DNA from: Planctomycetia bacterium
GTDB lineage: Bacteria; Planctomycetota; Planctomycetia; Pirellulales; JACPPG01
Assembly: GCA_016191115.1 (NCBI GenBank)
Contig: JACPPG010000052.1
Coordinates: forward strand, 62,001-126,000
DNA: 64,000 bases
Direction of reading: 5' to 3'
A model generated the notes under the pieces. That model saw nothing but the letters and a program-made list of their open reading frames with translations. It did no database searches and was not told where the DNA came from. How positions within the stretch are numbered: the stretch's first letter is position 1; each line of letters opens with the position of its first letter. Shown in pieces: positions 23,027 through 32,432 of this stretch. The position numbers and the translations under genes are program-made.

Positions 23027-23470
23027 ATGACCACAGCCGCGATCGACTGGGATCTCGAGGCCAGCAGGGCCGCGGATTACGTCGCCGAGTTTCGTCGGCA
23101 GGAACCCCATGGGGCGATTGCCTGGGAACCCGCGGGCACAGCGCTCGTTTTCTTGAACGACCCTGACCACGGACTGCGGCCGGCCCAAAAAGGCGTGCCG
23201 CTTCTGCGCCAGCATGTTGAGGACGCCCACATCCAGACCCTCGCCGTGGCCTCGACCGAGGCAAGCGACACTTGGGTCTTACTGGCCGTCAGCGATCACC
23301 TGGGATTTCTCAAGGGCGCCGCCGCCGCCGCGTGGCGGGCTGCTAACGAAGCCGAGGTCTTGGGGCATCACGAGACGACGCTCGACCGACTGCTGGCCGA
23401 CGTCGATATCGCCAGCGCCACGGCGCTTGAGGCGCCGCCGCCCAGCGCCATCTTTCGCCGGCTGTTGTGA
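23027..23470 (+). CDS. Hypothetical protein, 147 aa
   Basis: Not recognised. The frame has GC-rich third positions like its neighbours and begins MTTAAIDWDLEASRAADYVA. It is soluble-looking, with an alternating hydrophobic pattern, no signal peptide and no clear motif; the C-terminal part is Ala-rich and helical. Its stop overlaps a GTG start of a second tiny frame (GTGA), suggesting a two-gene unit. Confidence 0.55.
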   Translation: MTTAAIDWDLEASRAADYVAEFRRQEPHGAIAWEPAGTALVFLNDPDHGLRPAQKGVPLLRQHVEDAHIQTLAVASTEASDTWVLLAVSDHLGFLKGAAAAAWRAANEAEVLGHHETTLDRLLADVDIASATALEAPPPSAIFRRLL

Positions 23471-23610
23471 CGCGGCTCCGACGGCTGGTCGAGGCGTACG
23501 TGGCCTTCAAGCAGGCGATTCTGGCCGCCAGCGTAACCGATACGGTTTCTTATGCGGTCGCCAAGGGTGACTTTGTGCGGGATTTTCTGCGAGGCAATCG
23601 GCCACGCTGA
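23467..23610 (+). CDS. Small hypothetical protein, 47 aa
   Basis: Starts with GTG overlapping the upstream stop (GTGA) and runs to TGA at 23608-23610. It encodes 'VTRLRRLVEAYVAFKQAI' followed by an Ala/Val-rich helix and 'KGDFVRDFLRGNRPR'. The 4-base overlap is typical of translational coupling, and the peptide looks like an amphipathic helix. Such a short frame can occur by chance. Confidence 0.4.
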   Translation: MTRLRRLVEAYVAFKQAILAASVTDTVSYAVAKGDFVRDFLRGNRPR

Positions 23611-23725
23611 ACCGCCCCCACGCCTCCGACTGCGATCGTCGTTGCGACCGAGCACGCCGGGCGTTACTCTGGAACGGCCCTCCCGGTTTGCCGCGCCCCC
23701 GCCCGACCCCACGGAACCTACCGCC

Positions 23726-25000
23726 ATGCCCTGGCTGTCTCGCCGCCTGCTTCTCTCGGCTGCCGTGCTTTGCGCTATCGTTGCCCGCGTCGAGGCCGAG
23801 GAGTGGCCGTGTTGGCGCGGGCCGCGCGGCGACGGAACCAGCCTTGAAGAACACATCCCGGTCCGCTGGAGCGCCAGCGAAAACATCGGCTGGAAGGTGG
23901 CCATAGCGGGCGTCGGGCATGCCTCTCCCATCGTCTGGCAGGACCGCATCTTTCTCGTCACCTGCCTGACGGAGACAGGGGACCGCGTGCTTATGTGCCT
24001 CGACCGCCGGACAGGTCGAACGTTGTGGCAGCAGACGGTCGTCACGACGCCATTGGAGGAAAAGCACGAGCTCAACAGCTATGCATCGAGCACGCCGGCC
24101 ACGGACGGCGAGTCGGTGTACGTGACATTTCTCGATCGCGACGACATGGTGGTTGCCGCGTTCGATCTTGAAGGTCGGCGGCGGTGGCTCGTGCGCCCTG
24201 GTGAATTTCACAGCAAGCACGGCTATTGCACTTGTCCGGTACTGTTCGAGGACAAGGTGATCGTCAACGGCGATCACGACGGCGACGCCTACCTGGTGGC
24301 CCTGCGGCGGACCGACGGCAACACATTGTGGAAGACGCCGCGAGAAAACAAAACCCGCAGCTACGTCACGCCCCTGGTGCGCACCATTGACGGTCAGCCC
24401 CATCTGATCCTGTCGGGCAGCAAATCGGTGGCCAGCTACGACCCGCGCTCCGGCAAGTGCTACTGGGTGATCGACGGCCCAACCGAGCAGTTCGTCGCCT
24501 CAATGGTTTATAACGGCACGCTGCTATTCATGACGGCCGGTTACCCCGACCATCACATCCTGGCCATCCGCCCCGACGGGCACGGCAACGTGACCGACAC
24601 GCACATCGCGTGGCGGACAACCGAGAACACCTCCTACGTGCCGTCGCCGATCGTGGTCGGGGAGTATTTCCTGGTGGTGGCCGACAACGGGATCGCCAGT
24701 TGCTACGAAGCGAATTCCGGACGGCGACTTTGGAAGGAACGCATCGGCCGCCGCTACAGTGCCTCGCTGGTGACGGCCGGAGGCCTCGTATACTTCACTT
24801 CCGACGACGGCGTGACGACCGTCGTGCGCCCCGGCCCTACGTTTGACGCCGTGGCCACCAACGATCTGGGCGAGCCCTGCTTCGCTTCGCCAGCGATCAG
24901 CCGTGGCCAGGTTTTCCAGCGCGGCGAGAAGCACCTGTACGCGATTCGTGCGGCCGATAACGGCAATGCGTCAGGCGATGCCGACGGCTCCAAGAAATGA
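23726..25000 (+). CDS. Exported PQQ-binding-like beta-propeller protein
   Basis: A 424-residue protein with a signal peptide ('RRLLLSAAVLCAIVARVEAE') followed by 'WPCWRGPRGDGTS', the usual opening of planctomycete PQQ-propeller proteins. Repeated blades show patterns such as 'DRRTGRTLWQQTV', 'RRTDGNTLWKTP' and 'EANSGRRLWKERIG', with a terminal blade 'GEKHLYAIRAA'. This points to a secreted or periplasmic eight-bladed propeller of the outer-membrane-assembly/PQQ class. No catalytic residues can be assigned, so enzymatic activity is unproven. An ATG at 23726 precedes the signal peptide directly. Confidence 0.88.
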   Translation: MPWLSRRLLLSAAVLCAIVARVEAEEWPCWRGPRGDGTSLEEHIPVRWSASENIGWKVAIAGVGHASPIVWQDRIFLVTCLTETGDRVLMCLDRRTGRTLWQQTVVTTPLEEKHELNSYASSTPATDGESVYVTFLDRDDMVVAAFDLEGRRRWLVRPGEFHSKHGYCTCPVLFEDKVIVNGDHDGDAYLVALRRTDGNTLWKTPRENKTRSYVTPLVRTIDGQPHLILSGSKSVASYDPRSGKCYWVIDGPTEQFVASMVYNGTLLFMTAGYPDHHILAIRPDGHGNVTDTHIAWRTTENTSYVPSPIVVGEYFLVVADNGIASCYEANSGRRLWKERIGRRYSASLVTAGGLVYFTSDDGVTTVVRPGPTFDAVATNDLGEPCFASPAISRGQVFQRGEKHLYAIRAADNGNASGDADGSKK

Positions 25001-25010
25001 ATCACGAGAG

Positions 25011-25062
25011 CAGTCGAGTAGGAGAGGCGGCAGCAATGTGCTGCCCCTCTCCTACTCGACTG
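25011..25062. terminator. Perfect long hairpin after the PQQ-propeller gene
   Basis: The arms CAGTCGAGTAGGAGAGG and CCTCTCCTACTCGACTG enclose a second inner stem GGCAGCA/TGCTGCC. This gives roughly 24 bp of near-perfect pairing with an ATG loop. It lies 10 bp after the stop codon. No U-run follows, so it may be an RNA 3'-end stabiliser or a dispersed palindrome rather than a true intrinsic terminator. Confidence 0.5.
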
Positions 25063-25111
25063 ATTCGATCCTCTGTATTCCCGCGGCGCTCGTCGCCTGC
25101 GGAACTTACCG

Positions 25112-26425
25112 ATGTCGAAAACCGCCGCCCAATATGACTTGGCCCAACGGTATCTGGCCGGAGGCGTCGCCGCTTCCACGCGCGTGAACCGTGGACTGGG
25201 GCGGCCGATGTACTTCGATCGCGCCGACGGGTGCCGGCTGTGGGACCTCGATGGCCGCGAATACATCGACCTGTGTACCAGCCACGGCGCGACTCTCCTG
25301 GGCCACGGCGATCCGCGGGTCCGCGAGGCCGTCGAGCAAGTCCTCGCCCGCGGCGCTGCCTGCTCCTACGAAAACGAGCTGCACGCCGAGCTGGCGCGCG
25401 AGCTGTGCGAGGTCGTGCCATGCTGCGAGCGGGTCCGCTTCACCGGGTCGGGCACCGAGGCCACGATGCACTGCCTTCGGCTCGCTCGCGCGTACACGGG
25501 CCGCACGAAGCTCCTGAAGTTCGAGGGGAACTTTCACGGTTACCACGACCAGGTGATGTTCGCGCTGGCTGCCACGGTTGAGACGTGTGGGTCGGAAGAG
25601 AACCCGGCGCCGCTGCCGGCTAGTAGCGGGATGCTGCCCGAGTTGGCCGAGCAGCTAGTCGTCGTCCCCTACAACCGGCCCGATTTACTGGAACAAGCCT
25701 TCGCTCGTCACGGGCACGAGCTGGCGGCAGCAATCTGCGAGCCCGTGTACTACAACGCCGGCTGCCTGCTGCCGACGGTGGAATTCATGGGAGCACTGCG
25801 CCGATTGACGCGTGAATATGGAGCGCTGCTAGTGTTCGACGAAGTGTTAAGCGCATTCCGCATGGGCCCCGGCGGCGCGCAAGAGTATCTGCGTGTGACG
25901 CCCGATCTGTGTACGCTGGGCAAGGCCGTGGGGGGTGGCTTTCCGCTGAGCGTGTTCGGCGGACGGCGCGACATCATGGCCCGGTTGATGCCCGAAGGAG
26001 ACTGCCAGCACAGCGGCACGTATAACGGGCATCCGGTGGCCGTGGCGGCCGGACTGGCCGCGGTCCGCGCATACCGGCAGCCGGGCTTCTACGACCACAT
26101 CCAAACAATCGCTCACCGGCTGTACACCGGCCTCGGCGCGCTATTGGCAACACATCGCGTCCGCGGACGCGTGCAAGGGCTCGGCGCGCGGTTTGGTATC
26201 TATTTCGGCCCGCAAAGCGAAGTCCGCTCGTACCGCGACACGTTCTTGCACGATCGGGCGCGAATGCTGCGGTTCGTCGCCGCGGCTATCGACGAAGGCG
26301 TCTACTTCCACGACTATGGCGGGGCCGCCTGCCACCACGGCTTCTGCGCGGCGATGACGGCCGGCGACGTGGGGTTGGTGCTCGCGCGGCTCGACCGCGC
26401 CTTGGCCAAGGTCGCGGCCGACTAA
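25112..26425 (+). CDS. Class III aminotransferase, glutamate-1-semialdehyde aminomutase-like
   Basis: A 437-residue PLP enzyme. 'RVRFTGSGTEATMHCLRLAR' is the cofactor phosphate-binding region, 'FHGYHD' the aromatic stacking motif, 'LLVFDEVLSAFRMGPGG' holds the Asp that contacts the pyridine nitrogen, and Lys271 in 'CTLGKAVGGGFP' forms the Schiff base. The overall pattern resembles glutamate-1-semialdehyde 2,1-aminomutase (HemL), but many planctomycete paralogues act on other substrates. The nearby M81 metallopeptidase gene and the lack of other haem genes argue against calling it hemL. The substrate is unknown. Confidence 0.88.
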   Translation: MSKTAAQYDLAQRYLAGGVAASTRVNRGLGRPMYFDRADGCRLWDLDGREYIDLCTSHGATLLGHGDPRVREAVEQVLARGAACSYENELHAELARELCEVVPCCERVRFTGSGTEATMHCLRLARAYTGRTKLLKFEGNFHGYHDQVMFALAATVETCGSEENPAPLPASSGMLPELAEQLVVVPYNRPDLLEQAFARHGHELAAAICEPVYYNAGCLLPTVEFMGALRRLTREYGALLVFDEVLSAFRMGPGGAQEYLRVTPDLCTLGKAVGGGFPLSVFGGRRDIMARLMPEGDCQHSGTYNGHPVAVAAGLAAVRAYRQPGFYDHIQTIAHRLYTGLGALLATHRVRGRVQGLGARFGIYFGPQSEVRSYRDTFLHDRARMLRFVAAAIDEGVYFHDYGGAACHHGFCAAMTAGDVGLVLARLDRALAKVAAD

Positions 26426-26445
26426 AGTTGGTGACTGGGAAGCTG

Positions 26446-26513
26446 GTGTGCCACTGGCTCCGCCAGTGATGGTGCAAGACTCAAACCGTGCGCTGACAAA
26501 GCCAGTGGCACAC
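26446..26513. repeat. Palindromic repeat, GTGTGCCACTGGCT family
   Basis: Begins GGTGTGCCACTGGCT and ends AGCCAGTGGCACAC, about 68 bp. It occupies nearly the whole gap between the aminotransferase and the M81 gene. A half-copy (GAGCCAGTGGCACAC) is at 13401-13415. Similar in layout to 19110-19184. Confidence 0.75.
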
Positions 26514-26522
26514 GCTGACAAC

Positions 26523-28034
26523 ATGCGGATCGCCATCGGCCAGCTTTGGCAGGAAACCAACACGTTCAATCCGCTGCCGACGACGCGGCGCGATTTCGAG
26601 GACTTCGGCGTCGTCCGCGGCCCGGCGATTCTCGAGCAATTGGCCGACACCAACGAGCCGGGCGGGTTCATCCAGTCGCTGCGGGCCTGGCCGGAGCGAC
26701 CTGAGATCATCCCACTCGTGCGGCTGCCGGCATGGCCCAGTGGCCGGGCGACTCTTGAAACGTTTGCGTGGTTGCGCGAGGAGCTGGTGGGGGCGCTCGA
26801 GCGCGAAATGCCGCTCGACGCCATGCTTCTGGCCTTACACGGCGCCATGGTCGCCGAGTGCCACCCGGACGTTGAAGGAGAAATCCTGGCCGGGCTACGC
26901 GCCGTGATCGGACCGCGCGTGCCGGTGGTGGCCACGCTCGATTTGCACGCCAACGTCACCGAGCAGATGGTGGCCACGACCGATGCCCTTGTCCTCTATC
27001 ACACGGCGCCGCACGTCGATGTCTTCGAGACGGGCGTGCGGGCAGCGGCGGTGCTGCGAAAGATGCTGGTCGATGGTGCCCGGCCCGTTACAGCCTTTCA
27101 AAAGGTTCCGGCCGTGGTTCCGGCCGAACGGGCCAACACCGAGGAGCCGGCCAGCGTCAGCCACGATCTCAAGCAGCGGTTGATTGCGCTGGAAAAGCAG
27201 CCCGGCGTGCTGGCGGCGGGGCTGGCCACCGTGCAGCCCTGGCTCGATATCCCGAACCTAGGCTCGGCCGTGGTGGTTGTGACCGATGGCGACGACGCCG
27301 GCGCCAGAAAGGCGTGTGCCGCGATCGCCGAAGAGTTCTGGCGCCGCCGCCGCGACTATCTGCCGGAATTAGTGCCCGTGCCCGAGGCGGTCCGCCGCGC
27401 GCACGCGCGCGATTCCGGGCTGACGGTCCTTTCCGACTCGGCCGACGCCACGACCTCGGGCGCGGCGGGCGACAGCACGTGGGTGCTGGCCGAATTGCTC
27501 AAGCACGGCTGGCCGCGGCCGGCCCTGGTGACAATCGTGGCGCCGCGCGTGGTTGAGGAAGCGCGCCGCCTTGGCCCAGGCGGCCGGTTTCAAGGGCTGA
27601 TTGGCGGCGAGCGCGACAGCCGCTTCTCGCGCCCGATTGAGCTTACGGCGCGGGTCGATCGGCTGTTTGACGCACGCTTCGTCCTGTCCGGCCACCTGGC
27701 GCGGAACCTGCCGATCGACATGGGCCCGTCGGCCGTGCTGGTCGCCGGCAACGTGCACGTCGTGGTGACCAGCCGGAGCGGGCCGCACTTCGCGCCGCAA
27801 TTGTTCACGGTGGCGGGTCTCGACCCGTTCGCCGCGCAGGTGCTCGTGGCCAAAAGCCCATGCGGCTTTCGTGCGGCCTATGCCGATCGCGCGGCGGAGC
27901 TCATGGTGGTCGACGCGCCCGGCTGCGCGCCGTCGCACTTTTGGAAGAACGACTACCACCACATCGACCGTCCCCTGTGGCCGTGGGACGAAATCGAAGA
28001 CTGGCGCGCCGCGCCGCGGGTGATATCGCGCTAG
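26523..28034 (+). CDS. M81 family (MlrC-like) metallopeptidase
   Basis: A 503-residue protein beginning 'MRIAIGQLWQETNTFNPLPT', the hallmark N-terminus of the microcystinase-C/M81 family. The zinc-binding area is seen in 'LDLHANVTEQMV' and 'YHTAPHVDVFETG'. The C-terminal MlrC domain includes 'FSRPIELTARV' and the closing 'YHHIDRPLWPWDEI'. The family is found widely outside toxin degraders, and planctomycete members are probably general amidohydrolase or peptidase enzymes. The ATG at 26523 immediately follows a palindromic repeat; an upstream start at 26448 would translate the repeat and was rejected. Confidence 0.9.
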   Translation: MRIAIGQLWQETNTFNPLPTTRRDFEDFGVVRGPAILEQLADTNEPGGFIQSLRAWPERPEIIPLVRLPAWPSGRATLETFAWLREELVGALEREMPLDAMLLALHGAMVAECHPDVEGEILAGLRAVIGPRVPVVATLDLHANVTEQMVATTDALVLYHTAPHVDVFETGVRAAAVLRKMLVDGARPVTAFQKVPAVVPAERANTEEPASVSHDLKQRLIALEKQPGVLAAGLATVQPWLDIPNLGSAVVVVTDGDDAGARKACAAIAEEFWRRRRDYLPELVPVPEAVRRAHARDSGLTVLSDSADATTSGAAGDSTWVLAELLKHGWPRPALVTIVAPRVVEEARRLGPGGRFQGLIGGERDSRFSRPIELTARVDRLFDARFVLSGHLARNLPIDMGPSAVLVAGNVHVVVTSRSGPHFAPQLFTVAGLDPFAAQVLVAKSPCGFRAAYADRAAELMVVDAPGCAPSHFWKNDYHHIDRPLWPWDEIEDWRAAPRVISR

Positions 28035-28445
28035 GGGCGATTCTGGTTTAGACGTGGCAGCCACCGCGGCGCGAGGACATCGCGCGGACCAGCCGCCCTT
28101 AGCAGCGTCGCCTGAAGTTCGTCATCGGACCGACACGCCGGTACTGCTGCGCGCGCCAAGCGGCGGATAAGTAGCGCGGTGCGCGGCGATTTACGCTTGC
28201 AAGGCCGCCCACGAAAAGATCGGGCGACGCCGAAAAAGTAGAATGTCCCCTTTTTTTCCTCTTTTCTTCCTTTTCTTCAGGCGGCCCAAATTGCCGCGGC
28301 TGCGCCGACCGTCGCTGATCGACGACCGCGACGCGGGCGCTCGCCGACAGGCCGCAGACGTGCCAGGCTTGTGGGAAAGTGACCCCCCCACCCCCCTACA
28401 TGGGTGACCATAAACTTTGTTTTCATATATCAAAATATATATTGT
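28035..28445. other. Intergenic region with homopolymer tracts
   Basis: No gene seen. It contains a T/C-rich tract around 28247-28280 and a C-rich run near 28380. From about 28410 the composition turns AT-rich, which is unusual here and probably marks the promoter region of the DUF1559 gene. Confidence 0.5.
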
Positions 28446-28458
28446 GGTTGCACAAAAT
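28446..28458 (+). promoter_or_regulatory. GGTTGCACAAAAT motif upstream of a DUF1559 gene
   Basis: The 13-base motif GGTTGCACAAAAT lies 59 bp before the ATG at 28518, within an AT-rich stretch. An identical motif precedes the other DUF1559 gene (33566-33578, minus strand). TTGCAC resembles a -35 box, but no -10 box at standard spacing is shared, so it may be an alternative-sigma element or an operator. Confidence 0.5.
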
Positions 28459-28517
28459 ACTGCTAGATTCGGTCCTCCGTGGCGAATGGGGTTTCTGTCT
28501 AAGGAGGCTGACCATCC

Positions 28518-29579
28518 ATGAATTCCGAGTGCGGCATGTGTTGCCCCAGATCCCGGTGTTCCCCAAAGCTCGCGCCAAATGGTTTCACGCTCGTTGAGCT
28601 TTTGGTGGTGATCGCCATTATCGGCGTGTTGATCGCGCTACTGCTGCCTGCCGTCCAAGCGGCCCGCGAAGCGGCGCGACGTGCGCAATGCAAGAACAAT
28701 CTCCGGCAGTTCGGGCTGGCGTTGCACAACTACCAGACGACAAGCAACGTGTTTCCGATGAGCTATACGGCCGAACGCGGCGTAACCACGACGGTCGGCG
28801 GCCAGTGGTCGGTGCGCGCGCGCGTGTTGCCGTTCGTCGAGGCAGCGAACCTGGGAGACCTAATCAACTGGAACGTGGCGTACTCGAAGCAAATCAATGT
28901 GGCCACGACCCGCGTTCCGACGTTCTTGTGCCCCAGCGAGACGAACGACGTTGTTCGCGTCAATCTGACGACCGGCGTCCCGCGGGATTACCCGGCAAAC
29001 TACGCCGCAAACTTCGGCACGTGGAAGGTATACGACCCGAACAATGGGAGCGGCGGAGACGGAGCGTTTCACCCCAACAGCGCCTACACGCCCGCGCATT
29101 TCACCGATGGTCTGAGCAACACCTTGGCAGCGGCCGAAGTCAAGGCCTACACGCCGTACATTCGCAATGTTACGAGTGACCCCGGACCCGCCATCCCCAT
29201 TGCCACGAACTTCGCCGCCGGGCTTACGGGCGATGGCTGCTGCATCGGACCCGACGTCCAGCAGAATACTGGCCATACGGAATGGGCGGATGGATTGTGC
29301 CAGCAGAGCGGCTTCACGACCACGTTTACGCCGAACACGCGCGTACCGTACGCCGTGAACGGCGACGCCTACGACATCGATTTCGTTTCGTGGCGGGAAG
29401 CGACGCACCTGACGCGAGTCACGTACGCCGCGATCACCGCGCGCAGCTATCACTCGGGCGGCACGAACGTCCTGATGATGGACGGCTCCGTTCAGGCCAT
29501 GCACGACACGATCGACTTGATCGTGTGGCGGGCCCTTGGGACGCGTACGGGCGGAGAGGTCGCTTCCGCCGGGTTCTAG
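28518..29579 (+). CDS. DUF1559 protein with type IV pilin-like N-terminus
   Basis: A 353-residue planctomycete-type secreted protein. A short leader ends at '[20 protein letters not shown]', the prepilin peptidase site (G|F) plus hydrophobic helix of pseudopilins. Then follow '[18 protein letters not shown]' and the DUF1559 body. The C-terminus has the usual '[15 protein letters not shown]' motif. It is probably processed by a prepilin peptidase and assembled in or exported through a type II/IV-pilus-like machine; its role is unknown. A strong AAGGAGG lies about 12 bp before the ATG. A haem peroxidase gene follows after 82 bp. Confidence 0.9.
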   Translation: MNSECGMCCPRSRCSPKLAPNGFTLVELLVVIAIIGVLIALLLPAVQAAREAARRAQCKNNLRQFGLALHNYQTTSNVFPMSYTAERGVTTTVGGQWSVRARVLPFVEAANLGDLINWNVAYSKQINVATTRVPTFLCPSETNDVVRVNLTTGVPRDYPANYAANFGTWKVYDPNNGSGGDGAFHPNSAYTPAHFTDGLSNTLAAAEVKAYTPYIRNVTSDPGPAIPIATNFAAGLTGDGCCIGPDVQQNTGHTEWADGLCQQSGFTTTFTPNTRVPYAVNGDAYDIDFVSWREATHLTRVTYAAITARSYHSGGTNVLMMDGSVQAMHDTIDLIVWRALGTRTGGEVASAGF

Positions 29580-29661
29580 GTACGCGACGTAGTTAAGTGC
29601 TGCAACGATCCGAACCATCCTAAGGGGCGCGTCCCTATTCCGCGCAATTAAGGGAAACACC

Positions 29662-31824
29662 ATGAGAAGGCGGTTGACGCTGTCGGTCGAACAACTCGAA
29701 GCACGTGCCCTAATGGCGGCCGACCTGGCCACTTTGTTTGCCGCGGCCGCGCCGGCCGCTTACAGCGTCGATGGCACCGGAAACAACCTCAATCATCCCG
29801 ATTGGGGCAGCGCCGGAACCCAACTCTTGCGCATCGCGCCCGCCGACTACGCCGACGGCGTTGCCGCCCCAGCCGGCGCCGATCGGCCCAGCGCACGCCA
29901 GATCAGCAACGTGATTGTCGATCAGGGCGATAACGCGCCGACCAGCGACCGTTTTTTGTCGGCGATGGTGTACGCGTGGGGCCAGTTCATCGATCACGAC
30001 CTCGATCTGACGCCCAACGCCGATCCGGCCGAGCCATTCAACGTGTCGGTGCCGGCGGGCGATCCGTACTTCGACCCGGCCGCCACGGGCACGCGCACTA
30101 TCAAGCTCAACCGTTCGGCGTACGACCCGGCCACCGGCACGACCGATCCGCGCGAACAGGTCAACGTCATTACGGCGTGGCTCGATGGCTCGGTGATCTA
30201 CGGCTCGGACGACGAGACGGCAGCGGCGCTGCGCACGTTTGAGGGTGGCCGGTTGAAGACCGGCCCAGGCGACATGCTGCCGTACAACAGTGCCGAGTAC
30301 TTACCCGACGGGCCGCTGGACATGCAGAACGCCGGGCCGGTTCCGAACGGGGAGATGTACGCGGCCGGCGACGTCCGGGCCAACGAAAACATCGAGTTGA
30401 CTTCGCTGCACGTCCTGTTTTTGAGAGAGCACAACTACTGGGCCGATCGCATCGCCGCCGCCAGGCCCAAGCTCGACGACGAGCAGGTCTTCCAAAAGGC
30501 TCGTGCGATCGTGATCGCCGAGATTCAGTCGATCACCTACAACCAGTGGTTGCCGGCGGTTCTTGGCCGTGGAGCGGTCGATCGCTACACCGGTTACGAC
30601 GCAACCGTGAATCCGGGAATCGCCAACGAGTTCTCTACCGCCGGCTTCCGTCTGGGGCACAGCCTGCTGGGCGACGACGTGGAGTTTCTCGACAATCTCG
30701 GGAGAGAAATCGCCGCAGAGCTTCCGCTTTCCGAGGCGTTCTTCAATCCAGCCGCGCTCGCCGAGAATGGCATCGACCCCGTGCTCAAGTACCTGGCATC
30801 CGACCCGTCGTCCGAGCTCGACAACACGATCGTCGGCAGCGTGCGAAATTTCCTGTTTGGCCCTCCGGGCGCAGGCGGCTTCGACCTGGCCAGCCTGAAC
30901 ATCCAGCGCGGCCGCGACCACGGGCTGGCCGACTACAACTCCGTGCGCGAGGCGTATGGTTTGCCGCGCGTCGCCAGCTTCGACGAGATCACCTCCGACG
31001 CGGAGGTGCAGGCCAAGCTCGAACAACTTTACGGCTCGGTCGACAATATCGACCTGTGGGTCGGGGCGCTGGCGGAAGACCACGTCCGCGGCGCCAGCGT
31101 CGGTCCGCTGTTGCGGACGATCGTCTCCGACCAATTCGAGCGCGTCCGCGACGGCGACCGGTTGTGGTACGAAAGGACGTTCTCAGGGCGAACACTGGAG
31201 CGGATCGAGAACACAACCCTCACCGATATCATGCGCCGCAACACCGAGTTGACGAACCTGCAGGAGAACGCTTTCTTTTTCAAGGCGACTATCGGCGGTA
31301 CCGTGTTCGACGACGCCGACGGCGATAGCCGGCTCGACAGGCGAGAGAATCCACTCGCCGGCACGACGGTCCAGCTTGTCGATTCTGAATCCGGCGAAAT
31401 CGTTGCAGTGAAAACGACCAACGACCGCGGGAGGTACGAATTCGGCGTGCTCGACGGCCTGCGACCCGGCGACTATCAGATCCGCGTCGCGCTTGGCGAC
31501 GGCGCCATCCACACCAGCCGGATCGTCGCCATCACCCGCGGTGGGCAACTCGTCGACGGCGTCAACGTGGGCGTAGTCGGCGACGATGGCAACCGACCCG
31601 ATTGTCGTGACCGTAGATCGGCGCGACACACGCAATTGGACACCGCGGTCAGGTCGGCGTCATCCTCGACTGGTGCGGAGGCTCAGGTAGGATCGACCGC
31701 GTGGTTAGCCGCCTTGACCTCTAGCAGCGCGAAGACCGGAACCATTCACAAGCAAACCGCGGGCACAAGCCCAAGCCTGACACACTCCCTGGCCGCATTG
31801 GACAGCGTATTCCGCGGGCTGTAG
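29662..31824 (+). CDS. Secreted animal-type haem peroxidase with SdrD/Cna-B-like domain
   Basis: A 720-residue protein. The N-terminus 'LTLSVEQLEARALMA' is a planctomycete LEPR-type sorting motif. The peroxidase domain (about 40-550) has the distal His in 'GQFIDHDLDLT' (His112), the proximal His with the catalytic Arg region in 'TAGFRLGHSL' (His333), and 'NIQRGRDHGLADYN', typical of the myeloperoxidase/peroxinectin superfamily. Residues ~555-625 form an SdrD B/Cna-B-like beta domain ('GTVFDDADGDSRLD', then 'YEFGVLDGLRPGDYQIRV'). The last ~70 residues are Ser/Thr/Ala-rich. It probably oxidises halides or phenolics outside the cell. An IS21 end abuts the stop codon. Confidence 0.9.
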   Translation: MRRRLTLSVEQLEARALMAADLATLFAAAAPAAYSVDGTGNNLNHPDWGSAGTQLLRIAPADYADGVAAPAGADRPSARQISNVIVDQGDNAPTSDRFLSAMVYAWGQFIDHDLDLTPNADPAEPFNVSVPAGDPYFDPAATGTRTIKLNRSAYDPATGTTDPREQVNVITAWLDGSVIYGSDDETAAALRTFEGGRLKTGPGDMLPYNSAEYLPDGPLDMQNAGPVPNGEMYAAGDVRANENIELTSLHVLFLREHNYWADRIAAARPKLDDEQVFQKARAIVIAEIQSITYNQWLPAVLGRGAVDRYTGYDATVNPGIANEFSTAGFRLGHSLLGDDVEFLDNLGREIAAELPLSEAFFNPAALAENGIDPVLKYLASDPSSELDNTIVGSVRNFLFGPPGAGGFDLASLNIQRGRDHGLADYNSVREAYGLPRVASFDEITSDAEVQAKLEQLYGSVDNIDLWVGALAEDHVRGASVGPLLRTIVSDQFERVRDGDRLWYERTFSGRTLERIENTTLTDIMRRNTELTNLQENAFFFKATIGGTVFDDADGDSRLDRRENPLAGTTVQLVDSESGEIVAVKTTNDRGRYEFGVLDGLRPGDYQIRVALGDGAIHTSRIVAITRGGQLVDGVNVGVVGDDGNRPDCRDRRSARHTQLDTAVRSASSSTGAEAQVGSTAWLAALTSSSAKTGTIHKQTAGTSPSLTHSLAALDSVFRGL

Positions 31825-32009
31825 TGGCAGTCGGCGCTTAAAACCAGCCAGCTATCGGCGCCTGAAAACCAGCCAGCTTGAGTAAGGACGATTCGGCCTA
31901 ATGGCTTTCTTAGCGGAAGGAGGCCGAGATGGCGAATCGACTCAAGATGGCCACGGTACAGTCCATTCTGACGTTGCACGAGCGTGGCAGGTATCGGCTG
32001 GCAGGTTAG
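31825..32009 (+). mobile_element. IS21-family left-end remnant with istA start
   Basis: Right after the peroxidase stop comes TGGCAGTCGGCGCTTAAAA, with two near-identical units 'TCGGCGCYTRAAAACCAGCC' spaced as the multiple terminal repeats of IS21 elements. An AGGAGG-type site precedes ATG 31929, which encodes 'MANRLKMATVQSILTLHERG' and stops after 26 codons. This matches the usual start of planctomycete IstA transposases. The rest of istA and istB is missing. It is a decayed fragment. Confidence 0.65.
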
Positions 32010-32105
32010 AATGCCGGCGGGAGGGCTGCGACCTGATTGCCATGTCTGCAATGCGCGACCCTCTCTCTCCTTCGCATCCAAGGGTGGCATCGCCAAAGTC
32101 ATTTG

Positions 32106-32432
32106 CTAGCGGGGAAATGGATTCGTTTCCCGGAGTCGGTACAGTTCGTCCTCCGCCTCTTGCCACGAGCCCGACTTTGCTTTGGTGATCGCCGCCTTCA
32201 TCGCCTCGTAAGCGGCATTGCCGAGCTCGGCATTTGAGTGTCGTGCTTCAAGGAGCTGTTCGTCCTTGGCAAGCTCCCGAGGATTCTTGAGGGTGACAGC
32301 GGTCAGTATCGCGTCCAAGAGACGGCGATTGTCTCGTGCGGTTTCCGAGGCCCGGCCGCAGCCCGCCAGCACCAGCAATAGACACGTCGCGACGCCCATT
32401 CGCCGGTGGGCGGTGAGTGAACCGAGGCGCAT
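32106..32432 (-). CDS. Small lipoprotein downstream of DUF1559
   Basis: A 108-residue protein with a signal sequence ending in a lipobox ('CLLLVLAGC'). The helical, charged mature part has no known motif. Its ATG directly follows the TGA of the DUF1559 gene with no gap, so translation is coupled. DUF1559 genes followed by a small lipoprotein are common in planctomycetes; the lipoprotein may help assemble or anchor its partner, which is inference. Confidence 0.75.
   Translation of the reverse strand: MRLGSLTAHRRMGVATCLLLVLAGCGRASETARDNRRLLDAILTAVTLKNPRELAKDEQLLEARHSNAELGNAAYEAMKAAITKAKSGSWQEAEDELYRLRETNPFPR

Noticed and set aside
25112..26425. Calling the aminotransferase hemL
   Set aside because: HemL-like motifs are present, but planctomycete paralogues and the context (M81 peptidase, no haem genes) do not support a specific role in tetrapyrrole synthesis.
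28418..28470. Sigma-54 promoter before the DUF1559 gene
   Set aside because: TGGTTGCAC superficially resembles the -24 element, but the GC/TTGC spacing of a -24/-12 promoter is not met in both copies.
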